Positions 1 through 5,537 of a DNA stretch of 5,638 bases are shown piece by piece. Position numbers and translations under genes: made by a program. The stretch covers positions 1 to 5,638 of the forward strand of contig JAPYWT010000184.1 in the NCBI GenBank assembly GCA_028276215.1, written 5' to 3'. The stretch is from Thermoflexus sp. Lineage in GTDB: Bacteria > Chloroflexota > Anaerolineae > B4-G1 > DUEL01. The notes under the pieces were generated by a model. It saw only the letters and a program-made list of their open reading frames with translations. It had not been told where the DNA came from and searched no databases. The stretch's first letter is position 1, and every line of letters starts with the position of its first letter.

Positions 1-146
1 CGGACGCGCTGGAGAGCCTCCAGGCCGGAAGTGGCCGTGGTGACCCGGAATCCCTCCAGTTCCAGGTTCATGCGCAGGAAACGGAGGATTTTTTCCTCAT
101 CATCCACGATGAGGATCAGGGGGCCAGCAGACTTCTTGCTGCTCAT
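1..146 (-). CDS. Response regulator, N-terminal receiver-domain fragment
   Basis: The first 48 codons are present; the rest lies beyond the left edge. The sequence starts MSSKKSAGPLILIVDDEE and continues through KILRFLRMNLELEGFRV and TTATSGLEALQRV. This is the opening of a CheY-like receiver: beta-1 followed by the acidic pair D15-D16 that binds magnesium, helix 1 (LRFLRMNLELEG), beta-2 (FRVTTA) and the start of helix 2 (GLEALQRV). The phosphoacceptor Asp and any output domain are outside the window, so the family (OmpR, NarL or other) cannot be told. The ATG lies one base after the stop of the 80-residue gene. The upstream CGGGAA is only a weak ribosome binding site, which suggests translational coupling. 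A cognate histidine kinase would be expected nearby but is not visible. Confidence 0.9.
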   Translation of the reverse strand, partial: MSSKKSAGPLILIVDDEEKILRFLRMNLELEGFRVTTATSGLEALQRV

Positions 147-147
147 T

Positions 148-390
148 TTATTCCCGTACGAAGGTCACCAGTTTCTCTTCCTCGCCGGTGGGCAGAATCT
201 CCACGCAGTGAATCCGGTGCCAGGGCAGAATGAGGGAGCGGACTTCAGGGAGCAAATAGTTCACTTCCCGGCCATCCCGTCGGCGGGGGTTCTCACAGAC
301 CAGGAACTGGTCGGTGGGCTCCGGGATGCGATCAATCTCAGCCACAATGGGGTCTTCGTTCATCATATGGATCAGAACGGTCATCGGCAT
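148..390 (-). CDS. Small acidic protein of unknown function (80 residues)
   Basis: I do not recognise this protein with confidence. It is 80 residues, without a signal peptide or membrane segment. It begins MPMTVLIHMMNEDPIVAEID, contains one charged cluster (NPRRRDGREV, 34-43), an LPWHRI segment at 55-60, and ends in an acidic stretch (GEEEK) followed by VTFVRE. Alternating hydrophobic stretches (14-20, 27-33, 42-46, 50-54, 60-65, 73-78) suggest a small all-beta fold, perhaps an Sm-like or SH3-like barrel; that is inference from pattern only. It has a strong ribosome binding site, and its stop is separated by one base from the start of the response regulator, so the two are probably co-translated. 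It may therefore belong to the two-component unit, or be the tail of the phosphorylation operon. Two cysteines (32, 62) are not in a metal-binding arrangement. Confidence 0.8.
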   Translation of the reverse strand: MPMTVLIHMMNEDPIVAEIDRIPEPTDQFLVCENPRRRDGREVNYLLPEVRSLILPWHRIHCVEILPTGEEEKLVTFVRE

Positions 391-396
391 TCGGAG

Positions 397-402
397 CCTC
401 CT
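397..402 (-). promoter_or_regulatory. Strong ribosome binding site of the 80-residue gene
   Basis: AGGAGG on the minus strand lies exactly six bases before the ATG at 390. This strong, well-spaced site is the main support that the small reading frame is a real gene and that its first ATG, not the ATG at codon 3, is used. Confidence 0.85.
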
Positions 403-422
403 GGGGTGAGAGTGGTCGTCAT

Positions 423-460
423 ACAGGGTAAATCCGTACAGGATAAATCCTGTGCTACGG
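423..460. promoter_or_regulatory. Palindrome plus imperfect tandem repeat in the FHA / small-gene gap
   Basis: The plus strand holds two near-identical 13-mers in tandem with a 15-base period: ACAGGGTAAATCC (423-435) and ACAGGATAAATCC (438-450), differing at one base. The second is also the core of a perfect palindrome, ACAGGAT, AA, ATCCTGT (438-453). Outer arms CCGTA (434-438) and TACGG (456-460) extend the symmetry with a three-base offset. The block spans the stop codon of the FHA gene and most of the 64-base gap before the small gene. It could be an operator with two half-related sites or an RNA hairpin. No U tract follows on the minus strand, so it does not look like an intrinsic terminator. 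A TATGAC in the same stretch is only a weak -10 candidate. Confidence 0.55.
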
Positions 461-982
461 CTGCTGCGATTCGGTGCAAACGGTGATGTGGAGGCGCAAT
501 CGGCCCAACTGGAGTTCGGCCTCTCTGGGCAAAGGATAGGGCAGGTAGGGAGTCAGGCGCTGGCCATTCAGGAAGGTGCCGTTGGCGCTTCCCACGTCCT
601 CAACGTACATTTTTCCTTCCCGCTGGACGATTTTGGCATGGCGACGGGAGACGCCCATCTCCAGCCCTCGCTCCGCCCCCAGGTCCAGATGGGGGAAGAT
701 GCCGTGGGTGGGGTCCAGCCGCCCCAGCAAGAGTTCAGGAAGAGCGGGAAGGACAATCTCCCGCCCGGTATCCACAATCCGTACCCGGATGACGGGCGGC
801 GCCTTCTCCCGGTCATTGCCGGGCACCTCGGTCTCCCAGGTCGCCGCCCGCGGCGCGGACAGTTCATCGGTGGGAAATGGCTCCGTCCGCAGTGTCTTCC
901 CGGAAGGAAGATAGACACCGCACTCACTGCAAAAGAGAGTGCCCAACCGATGTTTCTTACCGCAAGACGGACACTCTATCAT
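455..982 (-). CDS. Zinc-ribbon / FHA-domain phosphothreonine reader
   Basis: This is a 175-residue adaptor protein. The N-terminus carries a four-cysteine zinc ribbon, CPSC at 4-7 and CSEC at 18-21. A flexible linker (about 25-62) with several Thr and acidic residues leads to an FHA domain at 64-169. FHA signature residues are G87-R88, SRRH at 112-115, and GSANGT at 131-136. These are the Arg, Ser, His and Asn positions that bind phosphothreonine in this family. The loop between GR and SRRH is long (about 23 residues, with HLDLG and a GLE turn). FHA proteins recognise phosphothreonine peptides, so the most likely partner is the kinase three genes upstream, or its substrates. The zinc ribbon may mediate oligomerisation or partner binding; I see no enzymatic domain. 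There is no signal peptide or membrane segment. The start has a strong AGGAGG site and the stop is TAG 457-455. Confidence 0.92.
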   Translation of the reverse strand: MIECPSCGKKHRLGTLFCSECGVYLPSGKTLRTEPFPTDELSAPRAATWETEVPGNDREKAPPVIRVRIVDTGREIVLPALPELLLGRLDPTHGIFPHLDLGAERGLEMGVSRRHAKIVQREGKMYVEDVGSANGTFLNGQRLTPYLPYPLPREAELQLGRLRLHITVCTESQQP

Positions 983-987
983 GGCCC

Positions 988-993
988 CCTCCT
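988..993 (-). promoter_or_regulatory. Ribosome binding site overlapping the J-VWA stop codon
   Basis: AGGAGG on the minus strand lies five bases before the ATG of the FHA gene. Its first bases are part of the TAG stop (994-992) of the preceding gene, which predicts tight translational coupling between the two proteins. Confidence 0.85.
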
Positions 994-2452
994 ATCTCAG
1001 TCCCAGGCCCCGGGTCCCATAGCGAATGGTCTTCTGCCCCTTGCTGGACATCTGGCCTCCCTGAGCGATACGACTGGCCTCCAGCAGCGCCACGTGTGCC
1101 AGTTCCGCCTCCCCCATATCCAGCAGGCGGGTCGCAATCGTTTCCAGCCGTCGCCGGGCATCTTCTATCTGGCCGGTATCCAGGGCTTTCCAGACCTGCT
1201 CCTGCATCCGGAAAATGGTGAGTCGGCTGAGGACGTTGACCAGAGCCGGGGGGACGGGCTCTTCTACGGCTTCAGGGACGAACTCCCGTTCCAGGTCAAA
1301 AATCAGCCGCTCCTGCCGGTTAAAGGTGGGAATATGGGCGCTCATCTCCAGTTGGAGCAGGGGGTGGAACCCCGGCCGGCTTTCCCGAACGACAATCTCA
1401 AAGAGGACCTGCGTGGCCTTTCCGGCCAGCAGATTGCCCAAATGGTATACTCCTCCTTCCGAAGTGAGACGTTCTATAGGGGGTGCACTCCGGAAGCAGT
1501 TTTCCACCCACGCCCGTTCGGTCGTGCGAACCGTCAGGGTGACATCGCGGGCCAGCAGCATCGTCAGCCGCTGAACCAGTTCCCGCATCACCCCGCGAAC
1601 CTGCTGGGGATAGGCGATGTAACTGGAGGTCCCGCCGGTCTGACGGGCCAACTGGTCCAGAAAGGCGTCGTTCCAGTCTTCGCCGATACCCAGCACGCTG
1701 ATTTCAATCCCTTCCAGCCCGGCCCGACGGGCCTCCGCCAGGCACTGCTCCTCGTCCCCATATGTCCGCCCATCGGTCAGCAGAATCAGATGGCTGAGGG
1801 TATCCTTTCTGTGGTGACGCCGGATTTCCTCCAGGCCGGCCTGTAACCCCTTCAGGATTTCCGTTCCCCCACTGGCCCATATGGAGGAAATACGGGCGTG
1901 AATCCGCAGCGGATCGGTCAGCGGCTGGCTGGGATACATCACCGTAGCCCGGTCGTTGAAGGCGACCACCCCGACCATATCCTCTTTCGTCAACTCGTCC
2001 ACAATCTGGTGGGCCGCCGCCTTGACATGGTCCAGCCGGTCGCCGTCCATAGAGGTGCTCTGGTCAATGACCAGGCACAGGTTCAACGGGACCCGTTTGA
2101 AGGCGGTCTTTCCGGACGGTTTCAGGTCCACCAGGAGATAGAGCATCTGCTCCTCGGGCAGGGCCTGAAGTTGCTGGCGGCTGACCAGGATGTCCCAGGC
2201 CAGAGCCACGTTCAGGTCTTTCCCCCGCTCCGCCCGCCGCCGGTCATAGGCCTGCCGACGGGCCAGGTCGCCCAGAACCCGGTACGCTTCCTGGACCTCC
2301 TGGAATCGCTCTGCGGAGGCCTCTTCGGACCCGCTATCGGGATGAAACCGGCGGACTAACTTGCGGTACGCATGCCGAATCTCCTCCTGGGTGGCCAGCG
2401 GGGAGACTCCCAGAACAGCGTACAAGTCCTTTTCTTCCTCACGCATGCTCAT
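992..2452 (-). CDS. J-domain / von Willebrand factor A fusion protein
   Basis: This 486-residue fusion has three parts. Residues 9-72 are a J domain: DLYAVLGV, a basic helix II, the HPD signature at 37-39 and a helix ending in AYDRRR. J domains stimulate the ATPase of DnaK-type Hsp70. Residues 80-300 are a VWA domain with a complete metal-ion adhesion site: D130, S132 and S134 in DQSTS, T197 in SGGTEI and D227 in LLTDGR. This form resembles the YfbK/Ca-activated-channel-like VWA group. Residues 300-395 look like a beta-sandwich, and 403-465 form a helical C-terminal segment. It lacks the Gly/Phe region and zinc finger of DnaJ, so it is not a canonical DnaJ. It is predicted cytosolic and is probably a scaffold or client-recruiting component of the kinase module. 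The first ATG shares an ATGA overlap with the phosphatase stop. The third codon (ATG at 2446) has a better-spaced GGAG, eight bases upstream at 2458-2455, so the product may be two residues shorter. Confidence 0.92.
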   Translation of the reverse strand: MSMREEEKDLYAVLGVSPLATQEEIRHAYRKLVRRFHPDSGSEEASAERFQEVQEAYRVLGDLARRQAYDRRRAERGKDLNVALAWDILVSRQQLQALPEEQMLYLLVDLKPSGKTAFKRVPLNLCLVIDQSTSMDGDRLDHVKAAAHQIVDELTKEDMVGVVAFNDRATVMYPSQPLTDPLRIHARISSIWASGGTEILKGLQAGLEEIRRHHRKDTLSHLILLTDGRTYGDEEQCLAEARRAGLEGIEISVLGIGEDWNDAFLDQLARQTGGTSSYIAYPQQVRGVMRELVQRLTMLLARDVTLTVRTTERAWVENCFRSAPPIERLTSEGGVYHLGNLLAGKATQVLFEIVVRESRPGFHPLLQLEMSAHIPTFNRQERLIFDLEREFVPEAVEEPVPPALVNVLSRLTIFRMQEQVWKALDTGQIEDARRRLETIATRLLDMGEAELAHVALLEASRIAQGGQMSSKGQKTIRYGTRGLGLR

Positions 2453-3363
2453 CTCTCCAGCAGGTGCACTTCCGACCCGGCGATTTCCGGAGGAGCCGCG
2501 AGGATAACGCTGATGTTGTCCTTTCCTCCAGCCTGATTGGCCTTCTCCACAAGGGCATCACACGCCTCTTGCAGGGAAGAGGATGTGGTCACAACGTGGG
2601 CGATTTCTTCTTCGCTCACCATCTCCCAAAGTCCATCGGAGCAGAGCAGGAGAACCCCTCCCGGCGGTATGTGGCAGAAAAATGTATCCACCTCCAGTGG
2701 CCCTCTTTGCCCCACCGCGCGATAGAGCACGTTTCGTTGCGGGTGATGGGCCGCCTCTGCCACGGTCATCTGGCCCAGTTCTATCATAATATCCACGAGG
2801 GAATGGTCGCGGGTAATCTGACTGCAACCTTCGGGCGAGATCAGGTAAGCCCGACTGTCTCCGACGTTCGCGATGTACGCCTGGTTTCCCAGGACCAGGG
2901 CGCACAGGAGCGTGGTCCCTCCTCCCGGCACGCGCTCGGTGACCAGTTCGTTGGCCTTCTGAAAGGCTTCCGTCAGCAGTTCTTTCAGCGAAGGCTCACT
3001 GGCGCTGTGCTCGCGCAGGGGAAGCGGGGTCAGGCAGGCCTGCAGGATGTGCCGGGCGGCTGTACGGGCCGCCAGCGCACTGGCAACCTCGCCCGCGAGG
3101 TGTCCACCCATCCCGTCGGCCAGGACCAGGAGGGCGGTGGGCAGGGTACTGTGATAACCCGCCTGTTCCAACTCCACCACCAGTACGGTATCCTCGTTAT
3201 GACCCCGTTGCCGCCCGACATCGGTGGCCCATCCCACCTCCAGCCGGGGGCGCGGAGGGATAGCCCCCGCTGGCGGGGCCGGCGCAGAGGGGGCGGGGGG
3301 ACCCTCTTCACGGGGTTCTGCCCGCCGAAAGCGACCCAACCAGGATTTCCAGTTTGGTTTCAT
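2449..3363 (-). CDS. PP2C-family Ser/Thr protein phosphatase
   Basis: This 304-residue metal-dependent phosphatase removes phosphate from Ser/Thr and is the expected antagonist of the adjacent kinase. Numbering is from the ATG at 3363. A basic, proline-rich N-terminal arm (1-40) precedes the catalytic domain (41-290). Family motifs are RGHNED (53-58), DGMGG (83-87), GDSR (168-171), CSDGLWE (241-247) and GGKDN (279-283). These supply the two-metal ligands, including D83, D243 and D282, so the enzyme should be active. There is no transmembrane segment, unlike PstP-type relatives, so it is cytosolic. An in-frame TTG eight codons upstream (3387) lies inside the palindrome and has no well-spaced ribosome binding site, so I prefer the ATG, although its own site is also weak. 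Weak initiation next to a hairpin might mean translation coupled to, or limited by, that structure. The 3' end overlaps the next gene's first ATG. Confidence 0.93.
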   Translation of the reverse strand: MKPNWKSWLGRFRRAEPREEGPPAPSAPAPPAGAIPPRPRLEVGWATDVGRQRGHNEDTVLVVELEQAGYHSTLPTALLVLADGMGGHLAGEVASALAARTAARHILQACLTPLPLREHSASEPSLKELLTEAFQKANELVTERVPGGGTTLLCALVLGNQAYIANVGDSRAYLISPEGCSQITRDHSLVDIMIELGQMTVAEAAHHPQRNVLYRAVGQRGPLEVDTFFCHIPPGGVLLLCSDGLWEMVSEEEIAHVVTTSSSLQEACDALVEKANQAGGKDNISVILAAPPEIAGSEVHLLER

Positions 3364-3378
3364 ATAGGAACCACGTTT

Positions 3379-3406
3379 GTAGGACAACTGCTCGCAGTTG
3401 TCCTAC
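3379..3406. repeat. Perfect palindrome between kinase and phosphatase genes
   Basis: Two perfectly complementary 12-base arms, GTAGGACAACTG (3379-3390) and CAGTTGTCCTAC (3395-3406), flank a four-base loop. The palindrome starts three bases after the kinase stop codon and fills most of the 46-base gap to the phosphatase ATG. In RNA it would form a strong hairpin. It is followed on the minus strand by AAACGTGG, not by a U tract, so it is not a classical intrinsic terminator. It could be a REP-like repetitive element, an mRNA-stabilising or attenuating hairpin, or a protein-binding site; the sequence alone does not decide. Confidence 0.9.
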
Positions 3407-3409
3407 TAC

Positions 3410-5440
3410 CTAAATCGGCAGCGCGTACACGTTGTGGTCCAGCGACCCGACGTAGACGATGTCGTTCGCCACGCGGGGGCTGGAGACAACGGGGCCGCCG
3501 GTCTGGAACCGCCAGCGCAACTGCCCCGTCTGGGCGTCCAGCGAATAGACGTACCCATCCACCGACCCGACGTACACCGCCCCCTGGTAGACAGCGGGGG
3601 AGGAAGTGACCTGTCCCCCGGTCCGATACCGCCAGACCAGGTAGCCGTTGGTGGCATCCAGGGCATAGACATGCCCGTCGGCGGAGCCAATGTACACCGT
3701 CCGCTCCGTGACCGCCGGGGAGGAGACAACAGGCCCGTCGGTCCGGTACCGCCAGACCACCCAGCCCGCGCGCAGGTCCAGCGCGTAGACGAACCAGTCC
3801 TGAGAGCCGACGTAGAGCAGGTCCTGGCTGAGCGCCGGAGACGACGTGATGGCCCGGCGGGCCCGGAACCGCCAGAGCAGGCGGCCGTTGACCCCCACCG
3901 CGTGGAGCACCCCCTCCTCATCCCCGACGTAAATGGCATCCGGGCCGGTGGCGGGCGTGGAACGGACCGCTCCCTCTGCCTCCATGCTCCAGGCCATCCG
4001 CCCGCTGATCGCGTTGACCGCGTAGAGATGGCGGTCGTCCGACCCGATGAAGACATGCCCGAACTGGACCCGGGGGGAGGAGTAGATGCGCCCTTTGGTC
4101 GGGTACGTCCAGAGCAACCGCCCGGTCTCGGCGTTGAGCGCGTACAGGGAGCCGTCGGTAGACCCGAAGAAGAGCCGCCCGTCCGCCACCGCCGGGGAGG
4201 ACGCAATCCCGCCCCCGGTAGCGTACTTCCAGAGAAACTTCCCCGTTTCGGCGTCCAGCGCGTAGAGGTTGTTGTCGTAGGCGCCGATGTAGAGAACCCC
4301 TTCATAGATGCACGGGCTGGAACGGACCTCGTCCTCGCAGGCGAACTGCCAGATGACTTTCAGCGCGTCCGGGCGGACCCCCTCGGGGGCAGGCATATAC
4401 GCGGTGGCCGCCAGCCCCCGGGCGGACTTCAGGGAGAGCAGGGCCCGCTTCATCTCCTCGGCGGAGCCGAAACGTTTCTGGATGTCGTACTCCAGCGCCC
4501 GGTTGATAATCTCCTGCAGTTCGGCCGAAACGGCGGGATTGTATTGATGAATCGGGCGCTTATGGAAGGTGAACGGCGGTTCCAGGCGGGGGTCCTGTTT
4601 GGTCAGCAGATGGTGGAGCGTTGCCCCCAGGGCGTAAATATCCCCGCGCGGCTCGGCAATCCCCCGATACTGCTCCGGCGGGGAGTACCCCTCCGTGCCG
4701 ATCATCGTCCCTTTCTCCCCGCTCTGGAACACTTTCGCAATCCCGAAGTCCACCAGCCGGATCCGCCCCTGATCGTCCAGCATCAGGTTGGAGGGCTTCA
4801 TATCCCGGAACACGATGGGCTGGGGCTTGTGGGTGTGGAGGTACGTCAGCACGTCGCAGACCTGAATGGCCCACTGAACCACCTGCGCCTCGGGGAAGAA
4901 GCCCTCGGTCTCGTTCAGCAGGGCCTCCAGGTCCTTCCCCTGGATCAGTTCGGTGACCAGGTACGCCCGGTCGCCCTCAATGAAGTAGTCGTAGACCTGG
5001 GGGATGGCCGGGTGGTTCAGGGTCGCCAGGATGCTGGCCTCCCGCTCAAAGTTCTGCATCATCAACGCCCGCACGCGGGGGTCGGTCGCGGTGTTGATCA
5101 TTTCCTTCACCGCGCAGAGGCGCTGGACCTTGGAGAAGCGCAGGTCCTGAGCCTTGTAGACGGTGCTCATCCCCCCGGAGCCCAGGACGCCCAGGATGCG
5201 GTAGCGGCCCTGGAGAATCGTGCCCTCCGCCAGTTGCCCCGATCCGGGTCGCGCGGGCTCTCCCCGCCGTGCCGAATCGGGGGGGCGGGGAGCCTCCGCC
5301 CCGGGCCCCGGAGCGGGTATCCCCGTCAGGCGCGTGCTGCCGACCCGCGCGGCCAGCCCCGGCATCACCCGGGTGCTCAGGTCCTCCTTCGGTGGCGTCC
5401 CGGCGCCCTCCTGCGGGTCCTTATCCTGCCCCTGTGCCAA
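3410..5440 (-). CDS. Cytosolic Ser/Thr protein kinase with C-terminal eight-blade PQQ-type beta-propeller
   Basis: This 676-residue Hanks-type kinase transfers phosphate from ATP to Ser/Thr. Residues 1-75 are a Pro/Gly/Ala-rich, probably disordered arm. The kinase domain spans about 80-337. It has the glycine loop LGSGGMSTVY (86-95), ATP-anchoring K112 in AVKEM, E134 as the helix C partner, catalytic loop FRDMKPSN (211-218, with Phe in place of the usual His), DFG at 231-233, activation-loop Thr at 245 and 249, and PPE at 254-256. All catalytic residues are present, so it should be active. Residues 360-676 contain eight 39-40-residue repeats, each starting with Trp and carrying SSP, YxGS/DG and VYALD elements. 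This forms a PQQ/BamB-like propeller, likely a sensor or partner-binding domain rather than a dehydrogenase. No transmembrane segment separates kinase and propeller, unlike the membrane-spanning PknD layout. It is the first gene of a kinase, PP2C, J-VWA and FHA series. Confidence 0.95.
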   Translation of the reverse strand: MAQGQDKDPQEGAGTPPKEDLSTRVMPGLAARVGSTRLTGIPAPGPGAEAPRPPDSARRGEPARPGSGQLAEGTILQGRYRILGVLGSGGMSTVYKAQDLRFSKVQRLCAVKEMINTATDPRVRALMMQNFEREASILATLNHPAIPQVYDYFIEGDRAYLVTELIQGKDLEALLNETEGFFPEAQVVQWAIQVCDVLTYLHTHKPQPIVFRDMKPSNLMLDDQGRIRLVDFGIAKVFQSGEKGTMIGTEGYSPPEQYRGIAEPRGDIYALGATLHHLLTKQDPRLEPPFTFHKRPIHQYNPAVSAELQEIINRALEYDIQKRFGSAEEMKRALLSLKSARGLAATAYMPAPEGVRPDALKVIWQFACEDEVRSSPCIYEGVLYIGAYDNNLYALDAETGKFLWKYATGGGIASSPAVADGRLFFGSTDGSLYALNAETGRLLWTYPTKGRIYSSPRVQFGHVFIGSDDRHLYAVNAISGRMAWSMEAEGAVRSTPATGPDAIYVGDEEGVLHAVGVNGRLLWRFRARRAITSSPALSQDLLYVGSQDWFVYALDLRAGWVVWRYRTDGPVVSSPAVTERTVYIGSADGHVYALDATNGYLVWRYRTGGQVTSSPAVYQGAVYVGSVDGYVYSLDAQTGQLRWRFQTGGPVVSSPRVANDIVYVGSLDHNVYALPI
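3413..4363 (-). repeat. Eight PQQ-like propeller blades within the kinase gene
   Basis: The repeat unit is about 120 bases. The blade-opening tryptophans are residues 364, 404, 444, 484, 523, 563, 603 and 643, giving a spacing of 40 except for one blade of 39. Blades 5 to 8 (WRF/WRY, then a VSSP-like turn) are most alike. Blade 4 (484-522) is the most diverged, with STP in place of SSP and a weak VLHAV strand. The last blade ends at VYALPI, so its outer strand could be completed by the segment KVIW at 361-364, the usual closure for propellers. Confidence 0.85.
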
Positions 5441-5447
5441 TTCCTCT

Positions 5448-5452
5448 CTCCT
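5448..5452 (-). promoter_or_regulatory. Ribosome binding site that fixes a TTG start for the kinase
   Basis: On the minus strand AGGAG is followed by seven bases and then TTG at 5440-5438. The strength and spacing of this site support the TTG as the true start; the next in-frame ATG is codon 26 and is less well placed. The heptamer array ends two bases upstream of the site. Confidence 0.8.
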
Positions 5453-5453
5453 T

Positions 5454-5537
5454 ACGGCTAACCGCTGACGGCTGACGGCTCACTGCTAACGGCTCACGGC
5501 TAACGGCTCACTGCTAACGGCTCACGGCTAACGGCTA
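5454..5537. repeat. 12-copy heptanucleotide tandem repeat array
   Basis: Twelve 7-base units follow one another without any insertion or deletion. On the plus strand they are ACGGCTA (four copies), ACGGCTC (four), ACTGCTA (two), ACGGCTG (one) and ACCGCTG (one). Variation is confined to the third and seventh bases. The units at 5475-5502 and 5503-5530 form two identical 28-base super-repeats. The array covers the last codons and stop of the miaB-like gene and most of the gap before the kinase, ending two bases upstream of its AGGAG. All units have the same orientation, there are no unique spacers, and I see no strong internal hairpin. It resembles the short tandemly repeated heptanucleotide arrays known from cyanobacterial and other intergenic regions; its role is unknown. 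Confidence 0.95.

Noticed and set aside
391..430. A sigma-70 type promoter before the 80-residue gene (TATGAC)
   Set aside because: The -10 candidate matches at four of six positions and there is no convincing -35 at 17 bases; too weak to annotate.
452..1846. A 464-codon open frame on the plus strand
   Set aside because: It lies opposite both the FHA and J-VWA genes, whose motifs are intact on the minus strand; composition is that of an antisense shadow.
3364..3387. TTG start for the phosphatase at 3387
   Set aside because: It lies inside the palindrome with no well-spaced ribosome binding site, and adds eight residues outside the conserved domain; the ATG at 3363 is preferred, though not certain.
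3379..3406. Palindrome as an intrinsic terminator
   Set aside because: The hairpin is strong but is followed by AAACGTGG on the minus strand, not a run of U; the downstream gene is functionally linked and close.
3406..4305. A 299-codon minus-strand frame overlapping the propeller
   Set aside because: It is an alternate frame of the repeats, rich in Arg, Gly, Ser and Thr, with no recognisable fold.
3413..4363. PQQ-dependent dehydrogenase activity for the propeller
   Set aside because: It is fused to a kinase and shows only short blade repeats without the catalytic Asp/Glu and calcium-site sequences or extended insertions of quinoprotein dehydrogenases.
3398..5461. A 687-codon open frame on the plus strand opposite the kinase
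   Set aside because: It mirrors the repeated propeller codons in a GC-rich gene, has no domain I recognise and no matching ribosome binding site; the minus-strand kinase has all catalytic motifs.
5454..5537. Heptamer array as a CRISPR array
   Set aside because: Units are 7 bases and contiguous, with no spacers and no cas genes.
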